Source of the DNA: Marinobacterium iners
GTDB taxonomy: Bacteria > Pseudomonadota > Gammaproteobacteria > Pseudomonadales > Balneatricaceae
Assembly: GCF_017310015.1 (NCBI RefSeq)
Contig: NZ_CP022297.1
Location: 3,658,001-3,722,000 of the forward strand
DNA: 64,000 nucleotides
Reading direction: 5' to 3'
The notes beneath the pieces were generated by a model, which searched no databases, was not told the DNA's origin, and was given only the letters and a program-made list of their open reading frames with translations. This document shows positions 34,846 to 44,541 of the stretch, piece by piece. The position numbers and the translations under genes were made by a program. The number at the start of each line of letters is the position of its first letter. Within the stretch, counting starts at the first letter, position 1.

Positions 34846-36099
34846 TTAGGGAGGGGTAGTTGACTTCGTCTGCTCCGGCTGGACATCTAACGCAATCTTA
34901 GCAGAATCACGCCCCGTCTCGACCGCCGACTTAAGTGCTCGCAACCGTATACTGAGCCCGAAGGTCAGCAACAGGATCAGCCATGAGCCCAGAATAACCC
35001 CTGGCCAGCCGAGCCACTCCCAGAACGGGTTCAGGTAAAAGCCACCGGCACTTGCGCCGCTGTAGTAAAACAGCAGATAGAGAGAAGAAGCACTGGCACG
35101 GGCACGTTGTGCATTCTGACTCACCCAGCTGCTGGCACTGGAGTGAGCAAAGAAAAAACCGAAACTATTGACCAGCAACCCCAGCACGATCATCAACAAG
35201 GAGTCGACCAGTGTCAGCAACGACCCCAGCATCAGGATCAGGGTACCCGCTGCCATACAGACCGGCTGCGACCAGCGCTGCCCAGCCCTGCCCGATATGG
35301 AAGAGCCGAACGTGCCGCTCAGGTAAGTCAGAAACAACATGCCCAGAAGGCTTGCCGGCAGGTTATAAGGCGCATCGGCCAGTACAAAGGTGATATAGCT
35401 GTACTGATTCACGAAGATGAAGAAGTTGAAGCCGCCAATCAGGTACGCCAGCAACAGCAGTGGGTTACGCAGATGCCCGCCCAGATCAGCCGCCATCTGG
35501 CGTGGCCGCAGCGGGCGCGGCTCAAAATGTTGCGACGGTGGCAGCAACAGGGCAAACAGCAGCAGACAGATGATGCTCAGCAGTGTCATGACCAGAAATG
35601 CTTCAGACCAGCCCAGCCAGTCACCCACAAAGCCACCTATCAGGCGGCCGCTAATCCCGCCAAGACTGTTGCCACCGATATAGAGCCCGACTGCCAGCAA
35701 CATCGCCTTGCGGCTGAACTCATCCCCCATCCAGGCGATGGCGATGGCGGGCAGACCCGCCAACAGAACACCCTGCACAGCGCGCAGCACCAGCATGCCG
35801 GTGTAGTCATCAGTGAACGACAGCAGCAACGTCACCAACGTGGCGCCACTCATCGTCAGCAGCATGATCCAGCGTCGCCCCAGAGCATCCGATAACGGCC
35901 CCCAGAGCAGCAGCGACAGCCCCAGTGTCAAAGTGGTGACGGTAAAGGTCCAGCCCGCCTCCAGTGGCGAGACTTCAAATGCCTGCGCCAGCATCGGCAG
36001 CAGCGGCTGAGTCACATAGACATTGGCAAAAATCATGAACGACCCCAGACAGAGTGCCAGTGTGGCACGCCAGAACAGGGGGTTGCCGGACTCGATCAT
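34846..36099 (-). CDS. MFS transporter, YnfM-like
   Basis: 417-residue, 12-helix major facilitator of the drug/arabinose-efflux type, the same length as E. coli YnfM. The motif GPLSDALGRRWIM follows helix 2, and the N-terminus reads FMIFANVYVTQPLLPMLAQ. It is divergent from a LysR regulator, as ynfM is from ynfL. Substrate unknown. Its last four residues (TTPP) and stop codon come from the ISC-element right end, so the native C-terminus was slightly different. It was probably directly upstream of the FAH-family gene before the insertion. Confidence 0.9.
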   Translation of the reverse strand: MIESGNPLFWRATLALCLGSFMIFANVYVTQPLLPMLAQAFEVSPLEAGWTFTVTTLTLGLSLLLWGPLSDALGRRWIMLLTMSGATLVTLLLSFTDDYTGMLVLRAVQGVLLAGLPAIAIAWMGDEFSRKAMLLAVGLYIGGNSLGGISGRLIGGFVGDWLGWSEAFLVMTLLSIICLLLFALLLPPSQHFEPRPLRPRQMAADLGGHLRNPLLLLAYLIGGFNFFIFVNQYSYITFVLADAPYNLPASLLGMLFLTYLSGTFGSSISGRAGQRWSQPVCMAAGTLILMLGSLLTLVDSLLMIVLGLLVNSFGFFFAHSSASSWVSQNAQRARASASSLYLLFYYSGASAGGFYLNPFWEWLGWPGVILGSWLILLLTFGLSIRLRALKSAVETGRDSAKIALDVQPEQTKSTTPP

Positions 36100-36180
36100 C
36101 GAGCACTCCAGATGGTGAAAACTGGTGCCACCCTAGCAGTCGGGATATGATCAATAAAATATATAGTTATTATCCACTGC

Positions 36181-36195
36181 ATAAGAATTGCTTAT
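36181..36195. promoter_or_regulatory. Candidate LysR-type operator
   Basis: ATAAG-AATTG-CTTAT, a 5-bp inverted repeat containing a T-N11-A core, abuts the ATG of the LysR gene in the divergent MFS/LysR intergenic region. Likely autoregulation and control of the MFS gene. Confidence 0.5.
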
Positions 36196-37074
36196 ATGGA
36201 CGTCCGCAGTCTGCGTTATTTTGTGGCCGTGGCTGAACTGGGCGGCTTCAGTGCCGCTGCCGAGCAGCTGCATATCGCTCAACCCGCCGTCAGCATGGCG
36301 ATTCGCAAGCTGGAGCAGTCGCTGCAGCTGCAGCTGTTTCACCGTCATGAGCGCCGCATCAGTCTCACCGATGAAGGTCAGGTGCTGTTGCGCCACGCCC
36401 ACGCCATTCTGCAGGCGGTACGGGATGCCGAGCGTGAAATGCACGAGCTGCATGCACTGGAGCGCGGGGAGGTACGCGTTGGCATTCCCAGTATGCTGGG
36501 CTCCTATTACTTCCCGCCCATTCTGATGGCCTTTCGCCATCGTTACCCGCAACTACGGCTGGAAGTGGTCGAGGCCGGAACACGGCAGTTGCAGAGGATG
36601 ATTCACCGGGGTGAAATCGATATGGGCGTGATCGTGGCGGATACGCCGCCGGATGATCTGGAAACTCACAGTTTTCTGCAGGCCCAGATGATGGCCATCA
36701 TGCCAACGGATCATCCCCTGGCCGGATGTGACAGCATCAGCTACGACGCCTTCTTCGCCGAGGAGCTGGTGCTGTTCAAGGAGGGCTATTTTCACCGTGA
36801 GGTGATCGACCGACTCAGCGCCGAGGCCGGCGTCACGCCCGGTATCGGTTTTGAAACCAATCTGATTCCGCTGATCAAGCAGATCGTCAGCCACGGCTTT
36901 GGCATCACCACCCTGCTGGAGATGGTGGTAGCCGACGACCCACAGCTTGTCGCCCTGCCGTTTGAGCAGCCGGTCTGGCTCGACCTTTCACTGGCCTGGC
37001 GCAAGGGCCATCTGCTGTCACGCGCCAATCGCACCTTCGTCGATTTCGTACTGGAGCAGGCCAGCAGGAGCTGA
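36196..37074 (+). CDS. LysR-family transcriptional regulator
   Basis: 292 residues with an N-terminal winged helix-turn-helix (DVRSLRYFVAVAELGGFSAAAEQLHIAQPAVS; recognition helix about 28-47) and a C-terminal periplasmic-binding-type effector domain from about residue 90. Divergent from the MFS gene, so it likely senses an effluxed or related compound and controls that gene. The effector is unknown. Confidence 0.93.
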   Translation: MDVRSLRYFVAVAELGGFSAAAEQLHIAQPAVSMAIRKLEQSLQLQLFHRHERRISLTDEGQVLLRHAHAILQAVRDAEREMHELHALERGEVRVGIPSMLGSYYFPPILMAFRHRYPQLRLEVVEAGTRQLQRMIHRGEIDMGVIVADTPPDDLETHSFLQAQMMAIMPTDHPLAGCDSISYDAFFAEELVLFKEGYFHREVIDRLSAEAGVTPGIGFETNLIPLIKQIVSHGFGITTLLEMVVADDPQLVALPFEQPVWLDLSLAWRKGHLLSRANRTFVDFVLEQASRS

Positions 37075-37149
37075 TGACAGCCGCTGCCGTCAGGATTATC
37101 ATGCTGTCCCATTATCCCGGCCTCATGGCCTCTGTTTTAAGGAGAGCAC

Positions 37150-37431
37150 ATGCTCAGCACCAACAGCTACTTCGACGGCAAGGTCGTCTCCATCGCGTTT
37201 GAAACCCCTGAAGGCCCCGCCACATCCGGCGTCATGGCCACCGGCGAATACACTTTCGGTACCAGCCAGAACGAGCGCATGATCGTCACCGCCGGCGAAC
37301 TGATCGTGCGTCTGCCGGGCAGCGAAGAGTGGACCTCGTTCCCGGCCGGAACCGAGTTCAACATCACTGCCGGCGACTCCTTCGACCTGCAGGTCAAAAC
37401 CCCCACCGCGTACCTCTGCTATTACAGCTGA
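37150..37431 (+). CDS. ppnP: Pyrimidine/purine nucleoside phosphorylase (PpnP family)
   Basis: 93-residue single-domain cupin of the DUF1255/YaiE family. In E. coli PpnP phosphorolyses many purine and pyrimidine nucleosides. Conserved stretches: NSYFDGKVVSIAF, GVMATGEYTF, ERMIVTAGELIVRLPG, FPAGTEFNI and the C-terminal AYLCYY. Good AAGGAGAG ribosome site at 37139-37146. Followed by a GC-rich hairpin. Confidence 0.95.
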   Translation: MLSTNSYFDGKVVSIAFETPEGPATSGVMATGEYTFGTSQNERMIVTAGELIVRLPGSEEWTSFPAGTEFNITAGDSFDLQVKTPTAYLCYYS

Positions 37432-37438
37432 GCGAGCC

Positions 37439-37459
37439 GGAGCCGGCCTGCCCGGCTCC
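37439..37459 (+). terminator. Possible terminator after ppnP
   Basis: GGAGCCGG-CCTGC-CCGGCTCC forms an 8-bp stem 8 bp past the ppnP stop. The downstream T run is weak, so activity is uncertain. Confidence 0.45.
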
Positions 37460-37611
37460 CTGCTGCATTTTCATTCAAGCACGGCTGAATATTTTTCCCG
37501 CTCGCAACGCTCTGTCTCGGCACACAAGCGGGTCAGGTTTGTGCTAGAATCCCCGCTTTAATTTTCCTGGCTGGACGAGTTTCCGCCCAGCTGCAGCATG
37601 AGTCACAGACG

Positions 37612-38844
37612 ATGAGCAAAACTACTTCTCTGGATAAGAGCAAGATCCGGATTCTGTTGCTGGAAGGCGTGCACCAGTCCGCGATCGACACGCTGAACGC
37701 GCAGGGCTACACCAACATCGAATTCCACACCGGATCACTGCCCGAAGAAGAGCTGATCGAAAAGGTGCGCGATGCTCACTTCATCGGCATCCGCTCCCGC
37801 ACCCAGCTGACCCGCAAGGTGTTCGAAGCGGCGGAGAAGCTGGTTGCCGTGGGCTGCTTCTGCATCGGTACCAACCAGGTCGACCTGCAGGCAGCCACTG
37901 AAGGCGGTATTGCCGTATTCAACGCGCCCTACTCCAACACCCGCTCCGTTGCCGAGCTGGTGCTGGCCGAGGCGATCATTCTGCTGCGCGGCGTGGCCGA
38001 GAAGAACGCCAAGGCTCATCGTGGCGAATGGCAGAAAAGCGCGAAGAACTCCTACGAAATCCGTGGCAAGAAGCTGGGTATTGTCGGCTATGGCAGCATC
38101 GGCTCTCAGCTGAGTGTACTGGCCGAAGGCCTGGGCATGGATGTCTATTTCTATGATGTCGTCACCAAGCTGCCGCTGGGCAACGCCAAACAGGTCAGCT
38201 CAATGCCTGCGCTGCTGGGCATGTGTGACATCGTCACCCTGCACGTACCTGAGCTGCCGTCGACCAAGAACATGATGGGCGCCACCCAGTTTGACCAGAT
38301 CAAACAGGATGCGATCTTCATCAACGCCGCACGTGGAACCGTGGTCGATATCGACGCCCTGTGTGAAGCGCTCAAATCCGGCAAACTGCTGGGGGCCGCC
38401 ATCGATGTATTCCCGGTTGAGCCACGTACCAACAATGACGAGTTCATCAGCCCGCTGCGTGAGTTCGACAATGTGATCCTGACCCCGCACGTGGGTGGTT
38501 CCACCATGGAAGCGCAGGAAAACATCGGTTATGAAGTGGCCGAAAAGCTGATCAAGTACAGCGACAACGGCTCTTCCATCACCTCCGTCAACTTCCCGGA
38601 AGTGGCGCTGCCGGAACACCCGAACAAGCACCGCCTGCTGCACGTACACGAGAACATCCCTGGCGTTTTGAGCCAGATCAACACGGTGTTCTCCGAAAAC
38701 GGCATCAACATCTCCGGCCAGTATCTGCAGACAAACGACAAGGTCGGCTACGTGGTGATCGATGTGGATGCCGACTACTCCAAGCTGGCACTGGAAAAAC
38801 TGCAGCAGGTCAACGGTACCATTCGCTGCCGCCGCCTGTTCTGA
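37612..38844 (+). CDS. serA: D-3-phosphoglycerate dehydrogenase
   Basis: First step of serine synthesis: oxidises 3-phosphoglycerate with NAD. 410 residues, the same length as E. coli SerA. Substrate-binding domain (RSRTQLTRKVFEAA), Rossmann motif GKKLGIVGYGSIGSQL, the catalytic Arg/Glu/His residues (NAARGTV..., VFPVEP..., LTPHVGGST) and a C-terminal ACT domain (about 338-410) for serine feedback. A group II intron separates the gene from its terminator (40797-40822). Confidence 0.97.
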   Translation: MSKTTSLDKSKIRILLLEGVHQSAIDTLNAQGYTNIEFHTGSLPEEELIEKVRDAHFIGIRSRTQLTRKVFEAAEKLVAVGCFCIGTNQVDLQAATEGGIAVFNAPYSNTRSVAELVLAEAIILLRGVAEKNAKAHRGEWQKSAKNSYEIRGKKLGIVGYGSIGSQLSVLAEGLGMDVYFYDVVTKLPLGNAKQVSSMPALLGMCDIVTLHVPELPSTKNMMGATQFDQIKQDAIFINAARGTVVDIDALCEALKSGKLLGAAIDVFPVEPRTNNDEFISPLREFDNVILTPHVGGSTMEAQENIGYEVAEKLIKYSDNGSSITSVNFPEVALPEHPNKHRLLHVHENIPGVLSQINTVFSENGINISGQYLQTNDKVGYVVIDVDADYSKLALEKLQQVNGTIRCRRLF

Positions 38845-38857
38845 TTCCCTTCCCAGT

Positions 38858-40787
<1,930 letters not shown>

Positions 40788-40796
40788 GCACTTCTG

Positions 40797-40822
40797 AAAG
40801 GCAGGCCTCAGGCCTGCCTTTT
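40797..40822. terminator. serA terminator, displaced by the intron
   Basis: AAAGGCAGGCC-TCA-GGCCTGCCTTTT, an 11-bp stem with T run on the plus strand and A run on the minus strand. It lies 1.95 kb from the serA stop because the intron sits between. 40823-40949 holds no gene; it should contain the promoter of the channel gene. Confidence 0.9.
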
Positions 40823-40949
40823 GCGTTTGGGCCGCGACCAGCTGCGGTCAGCTTCCCAGCCACACCAAACCATGTCACAGTCAGCTAAAATTCACTGAGT
40901 CGCGCTAGAATGCTCGAAAGGGCATTGTGCCTTTCTGTTCCTATACCCT

Positions 40950-43900
40950 GTGCGGACCTCCTGGATGATCCGATCAAGACTGCTGACGCTGATAGTGTTT
41001 CTTCTGCTGGGGCTAACCACCTCTCTTTCGGCGGCAACACCAGAGCTGGTAACGCAGCTGGAAAGACAGATTGAGCAGCTCAGCCCGGATGACAGCAGCC
41101 AATCCCCGTTGCGCGATCTGTATCAACGCACCCTCACCGCCATCAAGGACCAGCAGCAGTATCAGCAGCGTGCCGAGTCCCTGCAGCAGCAGCTGGAACG
41201 TCAACCCGCCGCACTGGAAGAGCAGCAGCGCCAACTGGAACGCCCCCTGACACCGATCGACATGCAGTCATTGCAGGCTCTCGATACCGCCAGTCTTGAG
41301 CAGCGACTGACTCTCAAGCGCGCTGCCCTGCTGCAGCTGGAGCAGCGCCGTGACCAACTGTTGCAGCAGACCGAGCTCAATGAGCAGAAGTTGGTGTCCC
41401 TGCGTGAGCAGCTGGCAGACCTGAAACAGACAACACCTCGCACTCCCGACCTTCCCGGTGACAGCGACCGCCAGCTGACCGATGCGCGTCTGCAGTTGAG
41501 AAATGCACTGCAGGAACGTCACAACAGCCAGATACAGGCGCTGGAGCTGGAGCTGCTGGCACTGCCGGGTGAAAGCGAACGCGCCCGGCTGGAGCTGCGT
41601 CATTTGCAGCAGCAACTGACCGCCGAGAGCGAACAGCTGACGCAGATGCAGCAGCTGCTGGAACAGAAACGACAGGATGAACTGCAAAGCACCCTGAGCA
41701 ACCTGATTCAGGCGGGTGCCGAAGCCACACAGCCCGGGCCGATACGGGAGTTGATCGAGCGCAATCGCGAACTGACCGAGCAGCTTGGGCAACTCAACGA
41801 GCGCAGTGCCGCCGCTACCCGCAGCCGCAATGCGCTGGAGCAGGAGTTGAACCTGGTCAGCCAAAGCCTCAAGACCGTCCAGCAACAGCTGGAGCTGGAC
41901 AGCTACAGCGCCAGTTATGAGCTGCGCCGTTTCACCCAGTCGCTGTCACGGCCGGTCGACACGCTGTCCACACGGCAGATGCTGAATTCGTTACGCCTTG
42001 GCAGCCTCGACTTCAATCGCTTGCGGGCACAACAGGATGCACAGACCAACACCGAGCACGCTTCCCTGTCCGCTGCACAGCAGCAACAGCTGGCACAGCT
42101 GCAGGCCAGTCAGGAAAATCTGCTCAGCCGGATACAGGAGCGTCGACAGCAGCTGATCGGCGAGCTGTCACAGCTTCTTACCGTCCAGGAGCAGCTCAAT
42201 GACCGTATTTCACAGGCCCGAGGCCTGATTGCACGCCAGCTGCTGTGGCTGCCGGTGGTCACACCCATATCCGCCTCCTGGCCGGGGCAGGTTGTCTCCG
42301 GCTTCAGTCTGCTGTCCCAGCAGCTCAAGTCCATGTTGCAAACCTCGGTATGGAATGACACTCCGCAGCTGGGGTTGAGCGTGATCATGTTCGTCATGAG
42401 CCTGCTGCTGGCATTCTGGCTGCAGCGCTATCAGCGCCAGCATCGCGCCCGCTGGGTACGCGAGCTGGGCAACGTAGTGCATGACCGTTTTGCCCGCACC
42501 TTGCGTCTGTGTCTGCTCGCCCCTCTGATTGCAGCCCCCTTGCCGCTGCTGTTGATTCTGTTGCGCGAGCACAGCCTCAATCCAGTCCACCCCGATCACT
42601 TTGCACTGCAGCAGCTGATGCTGTTCTGGGCAACCAGCTTGCTGCTGTATGGCACCGTACTGCAGTGGCTACGCGTACCCGACGGTCTCTTTTGTGGTCA
42701 TTTTACAACCCCCGAAGCGCTTGCCAAACGCCTGAAACGTCAGCTGCATCTGCTGTTCTGGCTTGGCACCCCGTTACTGAGCCTGTGGCTGCTGATCGAC
42801 AGCTACAATTCACCCGAGTTGCAGACAGGGCTGGGCCGATTGATATTCCTGCTGCTGACACTGACGCTTGTCCTGTTCTGGCGAGGTATCTGGCGCGTGA
42901 GCCATGAGTTGAACCAGATGACACTCGGCCGTCGCTGGTGGCAAAACGCTCAGCTCTGGATCACGCTGCTGGTTCTGTTCAACATCGCCATGTTCCTGCT
43001 GGGTGTCTGGGGTTATATCCTCACCGCCCTGTTCTTCATGCTGATTCTGCTGGTGGTGATTCTGCAGGTACTGGGTGCCTTTCTGGTGTTCAAGCTGGGG
43101 TTGCGCTGGCTGCTGATCGCCGAACGCCGTCTGGCGTTCAGCCGCGCCCGCGCTCGCAGAGCAGAGCTGGTGGCCGCACGGGAAAACAGCGAAGACAACT
43201 CTACGCCGCTGAAGGAAAACTATCTCGATCTGCAGACCATCTCCGATCAGTCTCGGATACTGCTGAAAAGCCTTACCCTGCTGCTGCTGGGCATCATGCT
43301 GTGGCTGACACTGGGCGATTTCCTGCCAACACTACAGGTACTGGAAAGTGTCCAGCTATGGAGCAGCCTCTCTCAGCAGGGGGCGGAACAGATACTTACC
43401 CATGTAACGCTGCGTGATCTTATCCTGGGGTTGCTGGTGCTATGGATCAGCATTATGGCCGCCCAGAACCTGCCAGGGCTGCTGGAACTGCTGGCCCTGC
43501 GCCATCTCGACCTGACACCCGGTACCAGCTACGCCATCACCACCCTGCTGAAATACACCCTGATTCTGGTTGGGGTGCTGGTTGCCATCAGTCAGTTCGG
43601 GCTGGAATGGGGCAAACTGCAATGGCTGATTGCAGCCCTGGGGGTAGGCCTGGGCTTTGGCCTGCAAGAGATTGTGGCCAATTTCGTCTCGGGCCTGATC
43701 ATCCTGTTTGAAAAGCCGGTCCGGATCGGTGATACCGTCACCCTCGGAAATGTCACGGGCACGGTGTCACGCATCCAGATCCGCGCCACCACCATTACAG
43801 ACTGGGACCGCAAGGAGGTGATCATCCCCAACAAGACGTTCATCACCAATCAGCTGATCAACTGGTCGCTCAGCGATGCCATAACACGGGTCGTGATCAC

Positions 43901-44207
43901 GGTGGGTATCGCCTACGGCAGCGACGCCGAGCTGGCTGAACGTCTGCTGCTGGATGTCGCGCGCGCCAACCCGCGCGTGCTGGACGATCCCGAACCCGAT
44001 GCCTATTTCAGAGAGTTTGCCGACAGCAGCCTGCAGATCGATCTGCGTGTATTTGTCAGCACTATGTCCGATCGTATCCCGGTCACGGATGAAATCAACA
44101 AGGCGATCAACAAAACCTTCAATGAACACGATATCGAAATCGCTTTCCCGCAGCTGGATGTCCATCTGCACCGCGTTAAACCGGCACCGGGGCCTGATAC
44201 GGCCTGA
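40950..44207 (+). CDS. Large mechanosensitive channel, MscK/KefA-like
   Basis: 1085-residue inner-membrane protein that should open under membrane tension and release osmolytes. A signal peptide (LLTLIVFLLLGLTTSLSAA, about 10-30) is followed by a long Gln/Leu/Glu-rich coiled-coil periplasmic domain (about 30-440). A multi-helix membrane region follows (about 460-900). The C-terminal MscS core has the pore helix region LIAALGVGLGFGLQEIVANFVSGLIILFEKPVRIGD, then the beta domain (VTLGNVTGTVSRIQIRATTITDWDRKEVIIPN). The architecture fits MscK/MscM. Confidence 0.9.
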   Translation: MRTSWMIRSRLLTLIVFLLLGLTTSLSAATPELVTQLERQIEQLSPDDSSQSPLRDLYQRTLTAIKDQQQYQQRAESLQQQLERQPAALEEQQRQLERPLTPIDMQSLQALDTASLEQRLTLKRAALLQLEQRRDQLLQQTELNEQKLVSLREQLADLKQTTPRTPDLPGDSDRQLTDARLQLRNALQERHNSQIQALELELLALPGESERARLELRHLQQQLTAESEQLTQMQQLLEQKRQDELQSTLSNLIQAGAEATQPGPIRELIERNRELTEQLGQLNERSAAATRSRNALEQELNLVSQSLKTVQQQLELDSYSASYELRRFTQSLSRPVDTLSTRQMLNSLRLGSLDFNRLRAQQDAQTNTEHASLSAAQQQQLAQLQASQENLLSRIQERRQQLIGELSQLLTVQEQLNDRISQARGLIARQLLWLPVVTPISASWPGQVVSGFSLLSQQLKSMLQTSVWNDTPQLGLSVIMFVMSLLLAFWLQRYQRQHRARWVRELGNVVHDRFARTLRLCLLAPLIAAPLPLLLILLREHSLNPVHPDHFALQQLMLFWATSLLLYGTVLQWLRVPDGLFCGHFTTPEALAKRLKRQLHLLFWLGTPLLSLWLLIDSYNSPELQTGLGRLIFLLLTLTLVLFWRGIWRVSHELNQMTLGRRWWQNAQLWITLLVLFNIAMFLLGVWGYILTALFFMLILLVVILQVLGAFLVFKLGLRWLLIAERRLAFSRARARRAELVAARENSEDNSTPLKENYLDLQTISDQSRILLKSLTLLLLGIMLWLTLGDFLPTLQVLESVQLWSSLSQQGAEQILTHVTLRDLILGLLVLWISIMAAQNLPGLLELLALRHLDLTPGTSYAITTLLKYTLILVGVLVAISQFGLEWGKLQWLIAALGVGLGFGLQEIVANFVSGLIILFEKPVRIGDTVTLGNVTGTVSRIQIRATTITDWDRKEVIIPNKTFITNQLINWSLSDAITRVVITVGIAYGSDAELAERLLLDVARANPRVLDDPEPDAYFREFADSSLQIDLRVFVSTMSDRIPVTDEINKAINKTFNEHDIEIAFPQLDVHLHRVKPAPGPDTA

Positions 44208-44228
44208 GGTGCAGCACCGTCTGACGGC

Positions 44229-44255
44229 ACAACCGGCTCAAGGGTCGGTTGTTTT
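44229..44255 (+). terminator. Terminator after the MscK-like gene
   Basis: ACAACCG-N10-CGGTTGTTTT, a 7-bp stem followed by a T run, 22 bp past the stop. The remaining part of 44208-44541 is the 5' region of glcB; no regulatory site was recognised. Confidence 0.75.
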
Positions 44256-44541
44256 AAATTTACGACATGGGCCACCTGGTACAGTGCAGATGCACACATT
44301 ACGGTGTCACAGGCCGCTACCGTGTAAAAAAACAACCAAAAATTCACGAAAAACTGTCAACAACCCGCGATCTTTCACTAAAATCCCACCATCGAGCCAC
44401 TTCTTCATACTTTAGGCGCAAACGCGGGACAGGCGTGTTTTTTTGCGCTATTTTCGCAATGCACAATCCTTTGATGGACAGTTATTCCTGCTGCTGCCGG
44501 CCTGCACCGGCGCAGATGATTCAATCAATTGGGGCAAGAAG

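Larger units (their letters stand above)
30255..34864. mobile_element. ISC-type (IscB) element carrying two nested insertions
   Basis: Composite region. The left end (30255-30316) has two hairpins separated by GGATAGCGC, shared with the outer ends of both tnpB elements. The right end is a hairpin split by IS1182: CCCCTTCC (33125-33132), loop TTTA, then GGGAGGGG (34849-34856) followed by TAGTTGAC. Inside, on the minus strand, lie a structured leader and iscB. A tnpB element occupies 31010-32180 and an IS1182-family element 33137-34844. Without these the unit would be about 1.7 kb, a usual size for a tnpA-less ISC element. No tnpA is present. The outer boundaries are uncertain by about 5 bp. 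Confidence 0.8.
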
